Assembly (NCBI GenBank): GCA_015521115.1
Contig: WAOT01000009.1
Span: 1 to 46,820, forward strand
Length of the DNA stretch: 46,820 bases
Reading direction: 5' to 3'
From: Desulfurococcales archaeon
GTDB lineage: Archaea; Thermoproteota; Thermoprotei_A; Sulfolobales; Acidilobaceae
Within the stretch, counting starts at the first letter, position 1, and every line of letters begins with the position of its first letter. Below, one piece after another: positions 34,001-40,629 of this stretch. The notes beneath the pieces were generated by a model. That model saw only the letters and a program-made list of their open reading frames with translations. It was not told the origin of the DNA and did not search any database. The translations under genes and the position numbers were made by a program.

Positions 34001-35191
34001 GAGCATATCAGCGAGGCGCTCAGCTCCCTCGATACCGTGGTCTATTGGGACGTAGACGAGCCCGCCGTCACGGAATAGGGGGTGGGATGCGATCTCGACA
34101 ACCCTCCTATATACACCGTCGGACGGGTAAGTGTAGAGGTCGTAAACCCTCCTCAAACTCCAAGCCGCCCTTCCGCCAGCTTCGAAGTTTAGTAGGCTCG
34201 CGAATAACCTAACCCTAGACCCCCTGGGCCTGCCGGTTGCTGTGCTTACTATGAGGCTGGCAACTCTCTCCCTCCTTGCCCTCTCAACTTTAGCTTTAAG
34301 GGACTCTAGCTTCTTCTCGAGCTTGTCTAGCTCTTCCCTAAGCCTCTCAAGCTGCTCCATTCCTCGGCCGGTCTCGCGGATTGATGCTATCCTCGTGAGG
34401 AGTATGGCCCTTCTCCTCTGGAGGCGGAGGATTTCCATTCCCAGATCTATTTCCTCGTCTTTGAACCCGATTATCCTGAGAATGGTGTTAATGCTCTTGG
34501 CGCTCTTCAGCACAGCGTCTACGTCGTCAACAAAGACCATGCGGTACCTGTGGGATGAGACGAGGTCGCTCTTAACCCTAGCGAACGCGGCGGTGGTTAT
34601 GAGGACGTCGAAGTCTCCCTCTTGTATGGCCTGTATCAGCTCCGCCCTCCTCTTCCTCCCCATTCTACTATGGATCGCCACGAGGCGGGGTGTACAGCCC
34701 AAGTTCTCCATGAAGAGGGAGGCCTTCTGCTCAGCATGGATAACGAGGGCGGTGGTGGGGAGTATGATGTAGCTCTTCTCACCCCTCTTACAGGCGAAGT
34801 ATAATGCCGCCACTATCCCAAAAGTAGTCTTCCCTACCCCCGTTGGGGCAACAATGCTGAAGCTGTCACCCCTAACAACTCTTCTCGCCCAAGCCCTCTG
34901 GGCCCCCCAGGGGCTGCTGCGGACGGCTTTCTCGAAAAACCTGATCAGCTCCCTGCTCTCCCTCTCAAGCTTCTCCAACTCAGCATAGCCCTTAAGCCTG
35001 CCATGTCTCCTTAGCGCTCTCGCAACCTCGAGTATGGTCTCCGCCGTTGTAACACTAGGCTCCTCGGGGAGGCAGAGGGGACAGGGTAACCCCTTGCTCA
35101 GTCTCTCCTCATTATTAGACCCCCCACAGTTGGGGCATGCCCATCTGTATACGGCCCGAGAATGTCGCACCTTACTCATTTGCGCCCCCAC
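31025..35191 (-). CDS. rgy: Reverse gyrase
   Basis: Introduces positive supercoils with ATP; the hallmark of hyperthermophiles. Domains in order: N-terminal Zn finger (CPNCGG...CPLC), SF2 helicase with Walker A APTGVGKTTF, VDDVDA as motif II and VSTATG as motif III (a charged coiled coil lies between these), helicase domain 2 ending at about IQASGRTSRLYAGG, then topoisomerase IA with toprim LLIVESPNKA and IGTDPDMEGEK, an internal Zn finger (CLDCGY...CPVCG) and catalytic Tyr1050 in LITYHRTDS. 1388 residues, no intein. GTG 35191; ATG 35179 behind GGGGGCG is equally likely. Coupled to the pseudo-nitrilase downstream. Confidence 0.98.
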   Translation of the reverse strand: MGAQMSKVRHSRAVYRWACPNCGGSNNEERLSKGLPCPLCLPEEPSVTTAETILEVARALRRHGRLKGYAELEKLERESRELIRFFEKAVRSSPWGAQRAWARRVVRGDSFSIVAPTGVGKTTFGIVAALYFACKRGEKSYIILPTTALVIHAEQKASLFMENLGCTPRLVAIHSRMGRKRRAELIQAIQEGDFDVLITTAAFARVKSDLVSSHRYRMVFVDDVDAVLKSAKSINTILRIIGFKDEEIDLGMEILRLQRRRAILLTRIASIRETGRGMEQLERLREELDKLEKKLESLKAKVERARRERVASLIVSTATGRPRGSRVRLFASLLNFEAGGRAAWSLRRVYDLYTYPSDGVYRRVVEIASHPLFRDGGLVYVPIDHGIEGAERLADMLREAGLRAQAYHSKTPPRVLEEYERGEIEILVGVANYYGTLVRGLDMPERVRYALFAGIPRHKFPADIGEPHPARLIRLLALLVEIPIREVAEEARHHMVRLRDLLRRLSPAALHVIAERVLSGDVEAPGSPTRIVAEAYNFLRRAMEDPEVWEHLRERRDVAVIEEEGKRYLLIPDVPTYIQASGRTSRLYAGGLTLGISVVVVDNDNLLYGLTRKMRLYVETEWRRLEEVDIEEIMREVDEDRRKVRSVRRGEVRVKDLVKTALLIVESPNKARTIANFFGQPSIRFLPGGSRVYEVTTGNLLLSILASGGHVYDLAAFTREEDLRVAGLDEGEVVDLFSVAISGGDGSKRFTPVYTSIKRCLDCGYQFTAELDRCPVCGSRRIRNSASTVEDIRRVAWEVDTVLIGTDPDMEGEKIGWDVAALIRPFSRKLMRVEFHEITKKAILEALENPREFDQKLVDAQVVRRVEDRWIGYTLSPLLWCHFWPRYYCPDLALRGLPRSRFLRNEIERCKGKYFYNLSAGRVQTPVLGWIVERTNESKQKIYLVTLTVEVDGGAVRFTVREDEFNVEAGTGPKPAVSAILRELAREAGKGRSEVDVEVEVVKREWDTLPPLPPYTTDTMLADASRYLGLGAPETMRLAQNLFEWGLITYHRTDSTRVSEKGIQIAREYLRERYGDLGDKLFRGRSWGAGGAHEAIRPTRPIDAETLWNMIQEGILELPGVFTRNHLRLYDLIFKRFIASQMREAVVERTTYKIKFVDLVFQVEGITMIGREGDEESKGFTIVWPYIPQIPRIYPGVYPARVALSKISSKPLYTQGDVVRLMKERGIGRPSTYAKIIDTLLKRKYVTRLVNRGRQRDLLVATHRGMKVHEYLTVAVKGEDIVADFLELGPKAVETIKRIPQLVSEQRTRDLEQQMDMIERGETNREFILESIYNEIEGIAIPISRMILEVSQNDPGRVRGPRWMAECLSRSIAAAIARLEQLRAGGRK

Positions 35192-35211
35192 ACTCGATAC
35201 CCGGGTTTCCT

Positions 35212-35233
35212 GGAGGCGTCTTAAGACGTCTCC
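35212..35233. promoter_or_regulatory. 22-bp palindrome at the reverse gyrase start site
   Basis: Arms GGAGGCGTCTT and AAGACGTCTCC, symmetrical except for one pair. It lies between the reverse gyrase TATA box (35235-35244) and its start codon, covering the expected transcription start, a classic repressor position. Confidence 0.65.
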
Positions 35234-35234
35234 A

Positions 35235-35244
35235 AAATTTAAGG
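35235..35244 (-). promoter_or_regulatory. TATA box of reverse gyrase
   Basis: On minus CCTTAAATTT; predicted start near 35214, leader of about 25-35 bases. Confidence 0.55.
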
Positions 35245-35286
35245 TATACGCTCGGAGAGGTTCAAAAACCGTTACGCATTAGACAG

Positions 35287-35309
35287 ATGTCGAGGTAATA
35301 CCCCGACAT
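35287..35309. promoter_or_regulatory. 23-bp palindrome upstream of the 40-aa gene
   Basis: Arms ATGTCGAGGTA and TACCCCGACAT around a central A, one mismatched pair. It ends four bases before the TATA box TTATATCC (35314-35321) of the rightward gene, so a bound protein would act at the BRE/TATA. Confidence 0.65.
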
Positions 35310-35313
35310 ACCC

Positions 35314-35321
35314 TTATATCC
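35314..35321 (+). promoter_or_regulatory. TATA box of the 40-aa gene
   Basis: TTATATCC preceded by CCC; expected start near 35342, leaving a leader of about 23 bases with GGGGGTG ahead of ATG 35365. Confidence 0.55.
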
Positions 35322-35364
35322 TCTCGACGACTAACTAACTACATGAAGCATGGGGGTGAACAGG

Positions 35365-35487
35365 ATGATAACTGTAAGAGTAGAGGAGGCAAAGGAGAAG
35401 GCAAGGAAGAGGCTAGAGTTCAAGATGACTAAGGCAGACGAGGAGGAGCTACAGTTCTACATAGTAAGCAACGCCCCTGCCGCTTAA
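35365..35487 (+). CDS. Small highly charged protein (40 aa), unknown
   Basis: An open frame of 40 codons: a Lys/Glu/Arg-rich N-terminal helix (VRVEEAKEKARKRLEFK), then TKADEEELQFYIVSN and a short APAA tail. It is supported by its own TATA box, a good ribosome site (GGGGGTGAACAGG) and a start at ATG 35365 (GTG 35356 would add three residues). Divergent from reverse gyrase across a region with two palindromes. No family recognised; the size and charge would suit a regulator or nucleic-acid-associated peptide, which is only a guess. Confidence 0.6.
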   Translation: MITVRVEEAKEKARKRLEFKMTKADEEELQFYIVSNAPAA

Positions 35488-35607
35488 TCAAAACGACGGG
35501 CACCGAATAGCCTACTGTTTCCTCCGGGAGCACAAGCTAGGAAGACTAGGGCTCCGGGTTCAGGTCTCCAGGTCTCACTGTTTAAGTTCAGGGAGTCAAG
35601 GTATGTA

Positions 35608-36447
35608 TTATTTTATATTAGCCAATAGGTACTCCTCCGGCGGCACGTAGAAGCGTAGCTTGTTCCTGTGGTAGTCACGTATAACAGTTCTCGCAGCCTC
35701 CTCGATGAGAGGGCTGTGGTCGCTCTTGTAGAACCACCCTCTTTTCCTCGCTAGCTCCTCTAGGATCCTGTAGGGATCCTTCTCTGTTATCTTGTAGGCT
35801 TCGAGGACTGCCTTTGGATTATATTTTAGGATCCTCTCGAGGAGGGCCATCGCCGGCCTAACCGGGTCTGGGAGCTCCTCAGGGGATCTGCCACGTATTA
35901 TTGCCTCCGGCCACCCGCCCTCCACTGGTATGACACCGGGTGTGTCGATCATGTAGAACCCGGGCTCTATCTTGAGTAGTTGGATGCTCTTAGTATAGCC
36001 CGGGCTCCCTGGGATCGGGCTTGTCGAGGCACCCTTCCTACCCCTTAGTGCGTTGATTATACTGCTCTTACCCGTCTTGGGGTATCCTACGACTGCTGCT
36101 GAGAAGGGTTTTATTGGGGCGACGGCTTTGATCAGGCCCCTCAGCATTCTCGTGCCCAGCCTTCTTGTAGCGGAGACGTATATCACCTCATAGCCCTGAC
36201 CCTCTATGATACGCTTCCACTTCTCGGCGACCATCCTCGGCACTAGGTCGGCTTTGTTCAGGACTATCACGACCTCCTTATCGAGGGCCTCGGCCATCTG
36301 CTCTACCCGCCTACTCCTAGTGTGTATAGGGTCGCGTATGTCTAGTACTTCCACTACAACGTCGGCGTTCTTTATCGTCCTAGCCAGTAGCCTCCAACTT
36401 GCTAGCTCCAACCCTCCTGCCCCCATACTACGGGTTCCCAGGCTCAC
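35608..36447 (-). CDS. Circularly permuted GTPase, YlqF/RbgA-like
   Basis: A ribosome-assembly type GTPase whose motifs occur in permuted order: G4 LNKADLVP, G5 VSA, then G1 VVGYPKTGKSSIINAL, G2 Thr in SPGYTKS and G3 IDTPGVIP. The 279 residues correspond to the archaeal RbgA/YlqF family, which acts in large-subunit maturation. The first codon may be GTG 36447 (a TATA-like GCTTATTA at 36474-36481 would make it leaderless) or ATG 36426. Confidence 0.9.
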   Translation of the reverse strand: MSLGTRSMGAGGLELASWRLLARTIKNADVVVEVLDIRDPIHTRSRRVEQMAEALDKEVVIVLNKADLVPRMVAEKWKRIIEGQGYEVIYVSATRRLGTRMLRGLIKAVAPIKPFSAAVVGYPKTGKSSIINALRGRKGASTSPIPGSPGYTKSIQLLKIEPGFYMIDTPGVIPVEGGWPEAIIRGRSPEELPDPVRPAMALLERILKYNPKAVLEAYKITEKDPYRILEELARKRGWFYKSDHSPLIEEAARTVIRDYHRNKLRFYVPPEEYLLANIK

Positions 36448-36569
36448 CCCTGGTGATAGGTGCTATTGGAGGTAATAAGCTGGGGCACCTGAACGGGCAG
36501 TGACCCTGTGGGCATTATGAAAAGTAAAAATGATAGGAGTAATTGATGTAAATAAAGGGTTAGCCCGGT

Positions 36570-36809
36570 TTAGGCGGGCTCGACGTGGATTATGTTTACG
36601 GGACAGCTCTCGGCTGCCTCCTCGACGCACTCCTTGAGGTCGTCTGGGACTACTCCCTCAGCGTTGTTGTCGGGGCTGACCCTGAACTGTGGGACGATCT
36701 CGCTCTTCCCGTCGTCGTCGTTCATCTGGAAGACGTCGCCACAGATGCTCACACAGACCATGTCAGAGATGCACGTGTCCCTGGGGTCTATCCTTACCTT
36801 GTAGGGCAT
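36570..36809 (-). CDS. Ferredoxin, single [4Fe-4S] with Asp ligand
   Basis: A 79-residue electron carrier close to Pyrococcus-type ferredoxins. Cluster ligands C13, D16, C19 and C69 (C-X2-D-X2-C ... CP); C23 and C61 are placed to form the stabilising disulfide seen in that family. The Asp ligand usually gives an easily interconverted [3Fe-4S]/[4Fe-4S] cluster and fits use with ferredoxin-dependent oxidoreductases in peptide fermentation. ATG start with GAGGGTGAAGAG upstream. Confidence 0.93.
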   Translation of the reverse strand: MPYKVRIDPRDTCISDMVCVSICGDVFQMNDDDGKSEIVPQFRVSPDNNAEGVVPDDLKECVEEAAESCPVNIIHVEPA

Positions 36810-37007
36810 GTCTCTTCACCCTCCCTTTTGCTCTCGTCGGGATAAGAGCGGTGTCTGAACAGTATTTATTCATTAGTCCTATATGCAATATTGTCTATGA
36901 GGCCGTGTGGCACTTCAAACTCATCTCGCTGGCACCCACGCGGTCGGCAGAGTTAGTTTTAAGGCCCTCGACAGTCCTCTGGTTGTAGATAGGTGGAAGA
37001 GGTGATC

Positions 37008-37787
37008 ATGGCCAAACCTATACTCGAGGAGTCTATTGACGCTTTCAACTTCTACGAGTACGACCTCTTCAGGCCGGAGACGCTAATGCTAGCACTCCCC
37101 GACTTAGGCCTTGTTGGGGCAATAGCAGGGCTCCACCTCGTTAGGGAGTTGAAGATGAGGGACGTCGTAGGGATAGACAGCTACCAGGCCCTCCCCCCGG
37201 TAGCTGTCATAATTGAGGGTAAGCCCAAGCACCCCATTAGGATCTACGGCAGCCAGGACGGCCGTCTAGGGGTTGTCCTGTCCGATGTCCCCCTCGCCCC
37301 TCCCGCTGCCATAGCATTCTCAGTAGCTATAGTCAAATACGCTAGGAGCCGTGGTGTGAGGAACATTCTGAGCGTGACAGGCCTGGGGAACCCTAGCAGG
37401 TACCAGTTCGAGAAGCCCAACCTATACGTGCTGTCAAACGATGAGGAGACTGCTAAGAAGGTCTCGGAGATCACGGGTGCCAAGCAGGTTCCCGGAGGAG
37501 TTCTCGTAGGCCCCTATGCTATAGTCCTCAAGGAGGCGAGCAGGCAGGGCCTTGTAAATACTGTACTACTGGTCGACTCCATGGTCGACATCCCAGACCC
37601 AGAAGCGAGCATTGTGGCGGTTGAGGCCATATCTAAACTGTACGGTTACAAGGTGGATACGAAGAAGCTGGAGGAGGAGGCTGATAAGATAAAGCTCAGG
37701 CTGAAGGAGCTGATGAAGGAGACTAAGAGCCTAATGGCTAGGATGGGCAAGGGCTATGAGTACAGGCCTACACTAATGTACACATAG
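37008..37787 (+). CDS. PAC2-family protein (proteasome assembly chaperone-like)
   Basis: A COG1938/PAC2-type protein. The N-terminal block LMLALPDLGLVGAIAGLHLVRELK, the central VVLSDVPLAPPAAIAFSVAIVKYA and the NILSVTGLGNPSR strand are typical; the C-terminal 45 residues form a Lys/Glu coiled coil (KKLEEEADKIKLRLKEL). Archaeal PAC2 homologues chaperone proteasome or other ring assemblies. ATG 37008 has GAGGTGATC before it; GTG 36993 would include that site. TATA-like AGTTTTAAG at 36953-36962. Confidence 0.85.
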   Translation: MAKPILEESIDAFNFYEYDLFRPETLMLALPDLGLVGAIAGLHLVRELKMRDVVGIDSYQALPPVAVIIEGKPKHPIRIYGSQDGRLGVVLSDVPLAPPAAIAFSVAIVKYARSRGVRNILSVTGLGNPSRYQFEKPNLYVLSNDEETAKKVSEITGAKQVPGGVLVGPYAIVLKEASRQGLVNTVLLVDSMVDIPDPEASIVAVEAISKLYGYKVDTKKLEEEADKIKLRLKELMKETKSLMARMGKGYEYRPTLMYT

Positions 37788-37817
37788 CCCCCCGTGCCAT
37801 GGCAAGATGCGGGGGTG

Positions 37818-38264
37818 ATGGGAGTGGCGTACTACGACCCCTTCGCAGTGTTTGACGAGACGCTGAAGAGGATACTGAGGAGGATGGAGGAGCTAAGGGC
37901 ACAGATGCTTGCAGAATACGAGGAGATGGAGAGGATGTTCGAGGACAGGATTAGACAGCTCGAGAGGGGTGAGACAGAGCCCCTCGTAAGCATATATGAT
38001 GAGGGGGACAAGTACATCATAGTCGTCGATGTTCCAGGAGCCCGTGGCTCGACTGTTGAGGTGAAGTTCTCGGGGAATAAGATGCTGGTTGAGGCAGTGA
38101 TAGATGAGAAGTTCGCTGAGGAGGCCCTCTCCGACACACTATGGGCTGGGAGCGTGAGGAGGTTCCGCGGGGAGTATGTGCTCCCTGAGCCTGTTGATGT
38201 GCAGAAAATAAGGTTGCGTAGGTTTGGATCCAGGGTGCTAATAGAGGCCCCTAAGCTTAGGTAG
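37818..38264 (+). CDS. Hsp20-like small heat-shock protein
   Basis: A coiled-coil N-terminus (LKRILRRMEELRAQMLAEYEEMERMF) leads into an alpha-crystallin-like domain (PLVSIYDEGDKYIIVVDVPGA, VEVKFSGNKMLVEAVI, RRFRGEYVLPEPVDVQKIRLRRFGSRVLIEAPK). The I-X-I tail motif is absent. ATG 37818 follows GGGGGTG; GTG 37794 is an alternative. Thirty bases after the PAC2 gene, so likely one transcript. The last eight bases overlap the convergent oxidoreductase gene. Confidence 0.85.
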   Translation: MGVAYYDPFAVFDETLKRILRRMEELRAQMLAEYEEMERMFEDRIRQLERGETEPLVSIYDEGDKYIIVVDVPGARGSTVEVKFSGNKMLVEAVIDEKFAEEALSDTLWAGSVRRFRGEYVLPEPVDVQKIRLRRFGSRVLIEAPKLR

Positions 38265-40377
38265 AGCTCTTTTCCTCCCCGTCGCCGACCGCCTCTCCTA
38301 GGAGCTCGGCTATATCCTTAACCTCGAAGCCGAAGTCCTCAGCCTCCCCTCTAAACATCGTGTTACAGTATGGGCATGCTACCGCTACAACCCTCTTTTC
38401 ACCACCGATCTTCTCGAGGGTCTCGGCAGCCTCCTTTGCCCTTATCCTGGCGATCCTCTCACCCCTCTTTATCTCGTAGAACATGTGTCCTCCTCCGCCA
38501 CCGCAGCAGAAGCTCTTGTCCCTACTCCTCGGCATCTCCCTTATCCTTAGTCCTGGTATAGAGCGGAGGACTAGCCTAGGCTCATCGTAGTGCCCGTTCC
38601 ACCTCCCTAGATAGCATGGGTCGTGGAATGTTACCGAGTAGTCTAGGCCCTTTACGGGCTTGATCTTGCCCTCCTTTATGAGCCTGGACAGTACGACGGA
38701 GTGGTGCTCGACCTCGAGGCGCTCAAGCACGTCCGCTAGCTCCCTAGTCTCCTCGTTCTGCCTCAGGTAGTCTATGTATTTCTTGTACTCGTTCTTGAAT
38801 ACATGGTAGCCGTGCGGGCAGTGGACTAATAGTTTCTTAAACTTGTACTGGCTGAGTGTCTCTAGCGTCATCTTCATGATCTCGACGAACAGTGTCTCCT
38901 CTCCCATCCTCCTAGCGGGCTCGCCACAGCATCCCTCCTCGAGTAGTACGCCCACCTTGTAGCCCGCCTTCTTTAGGAGGCGTATCGTGTTCTCCGCTAC
39001 CGGCCTTATCCTTGGGTCGTAGCTTGCCACGCACCCGATCCAGTAGATGTAGTCGTACTCCTCCTCCGGGTCTGCGATTATGTCCTCTCCGAGCCTCTCG
39101 GCCATCTCCCTTACCCAGTCCTCCCTGTCCACCGGGTTGTAGCCGAATGGGTTGCCCGTCTGCTGCATGCTGTATAGAGCGTTGAGGGCGTCCTCCGGGA
39201 TCTTCTCGCTCCCCGTGCTCATCATACCCCTCCTGATGTCGATTATCGTGTCTACATGGTGTATGAGCACGGGGCACTCGTTGACGCATGCGCCACAAGT
39301 CACACAGCTCCAAACGACTTCGGGGTCTATGAGGAGCTTTGCCTCCTCCCCTTCCTCGTCCTCCTTCCAGACCCTCTGATCCCACTTCCCAGCGTACATG
39401 AGGTTTCTCATACCGATTATGAGATCCCTCGGGCTCAACAGTTTCCCGCTGGCGAATGCGGGGCAGGAGTTTGTACACCTCATACAGCTTGTGCATGCAT
39501 CATAGTCGAGCCGCTGCTTCCACGTGGTGTCCGCTAGCTTCACTACACCTATGGGCTTCTCCTCCTCGATCCTCTGGTCTATGTCGAGATAGGCCTTCAG
39601 GGCCTCCTGAGGGGGCTCAGGCCTTGCTAGTGCGACGTTAAGGGATGAAGCGGCTATGTGCCAGAGGTTTGTGAAGGGTATGAGTGCTAGTGTTAGTTGG
39701 GCTATTAGTAAGTGGAAGAGCCAGAGTGGCCTGTATATTGCTTCTATGCCCTCTGGTGTGAGGTTTGAGGCCCAGGAGTATATCATGTACCCTATCGGAT
39801 CCCAGAGCGGGCTCTCATATGGGTGTCTGCTGCTGCCTGGGTATGCGGCGACTAGGCCGTCTAGGAAGAAGCCTGTTATTACTATTGTGAGGAAGAGGAC
39901 GTGAACAGCGTAGTACACGCTGTCCTGTGGGAGGTTCGGTGTAAGCTTAAGAGCCCTCCTAATTATCGCTATTATAGAGCCTATAATCACGAGTAGGCCG
40001 GCTATGTTGTTGAGGAGCTTATAAGCCATGAAGAAGTTTCCACTGATGAACCCGTGTAAGCTAGCAATATGGTCGTCAAGCGCCCTTAGCGTCGTAGCTA
40101 TGAGTAGCCAGCCCATGCCGAGGAATATCAGGAGGTGCATAGTCCCCGGGAAACGGTGTCTCACAACCTTCCACTGTAGGAGAGCGTATTTGGTGAAGTT
40201 TTTCAGGCGGAGGCCTAGAGGGGAGAACTCTATCTTCTCTCCACCGTAAGTCCATCTCCTGTACGCCTCAAACAGCGCGTAGAGGAGTACGATCACCGTT
40301 ATCGTAGATATGATGTAAACTATAGGCTCGTACTGCTCCACCATTATGAAGTGGTCTATCCTGGGGGCTACAGCCAT
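38257..40377 (-). CDS. Membrane-bound HdrD/HmeD-like Fe-S oxidoreductase with fused cytochrome b-type domain
   Basis: 706 residues. The N-terminal ~260 form about six transmembrane helices with His residues suited to haem b (MHLLIFLGMG, YAVHVLFLTIV, LWLFHLLIAQ), like NarI/HdrE. Two [4Fe-4S] motifs follow (CTSCMRCTNSCP and CVTCGACVNECP), then two CCG domains (EEGCCGEPAR and SFCCGGGGGHMF, with ACPYCNTMF). This is heterodisulfide reductase DE in one chain; relatives shuttle electrons between quinones and thiol/sulfur partners. ATG start with GGAGGTG upstream. No partner subunits alongside. Confidence 0.9.
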   Translation of the reverse strand: MAVAPRIDHFIMVEQYEPIVYIISTITVIVLLYALFEAYRRWTYGGEKIEFSPLGLRLKNFTKYALLQWKVVRHRFPGTMHLLIFLGMGWLLIATTLRALDDHIASLHGFISGNFFMAYKLLNNIAGLLVIIGSIIAIIRRALKLTPNLPQDSVYYAVHVLFLTIVITGFFLDGLVAAYPGSSRHPYESPLWDPIGYMIYSWASNLTPEGIEAIYRPLWLFHLLIAQLTLALIPFTNLWHIAASSLNVALARPEPPQEALKAYLDIDQRIEEEKPIGVVKLADTTWKQRLDYDACTSCMRCTNSCPAFASGKLLSPRDLIIGMRNLMYAGKWDQRVWKEDEEGEEAKLLIDPEVVWSCVTCGACVNECPVLIHHVDTIIDIRRGMMSTGSEKIPEDALNALYSMQQTGNPFGYNPVDREDWVREMAERLGEDIIADPEEEYDYIYWIGCVASYDPRIRPVAENTIRLLKKAGYKVGVLLEEGCCGEPARRMGEETLFVEIMKMTLETLSQYKFKKLLVHCPHGYHVFKNEYKKYIDYLRQNEETRELADVLERLEVEHHSVVLSRLIKEGKIKPVKGLDYSVTFHDPCYLGRWNGHYDEPRLVLRSIPGLRIREMPRSRDKSFCCGGGGGHMFYEIKRGERIARIRAKEAAETLEKIGGEKRVVAVACPYCNTMFRGEAEDFGFEVKDIAELLGEAVGDGEEKSST

Positions 40378-40510
40378 ATCCTGACACCTCCAGGGGGATA
40401 ATCAGCCGTTTACCACTTACACCTTCGCATGGTCTAAGAAGTAATTGCGGTACTATACAGTAACATAATGATTAGCGATAGGGAGATACTGGTCAAGGGG
40501 ACTTCACCCG

Positions 40511-40520
40511 CTATAAATAT
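40511..40520 (+). promoter_or_regulatory. Candidate promoter region of polB1
   Basis: CTATAAATAT at 40511-40520 and a second TATA-like CTATATAG at 40540-40547 both face the polymerase gene; either would give a leader of 60-90 bases before TTG 40630, with GGGGAGGAGG at about 40611-40620 as ribosome site. The 40378-40510 part holds no gene. Confidence 0.45.
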
Positions 40521-40629
40521 CTCCACGCCGGTATTACCCTATATAGGCATGTCCAGGCCTCCGGCAGGTTCCACCATAATAAGAGGTTCCGACACCTAAA
40601 CCCCACACTGGGGAGGAGGCTGAACCGTA

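Noticed and set aside
31025-35191. Possible intein in reverse gyrase or PolB1, suggested by their lengths
   Set aside because: Both proteins read continuously through their catalytic motifs with no splice-junction motifs; the extra length in reverse gyrase is a coiled coil, in PolB1 an N-terminal low-complexity tail.
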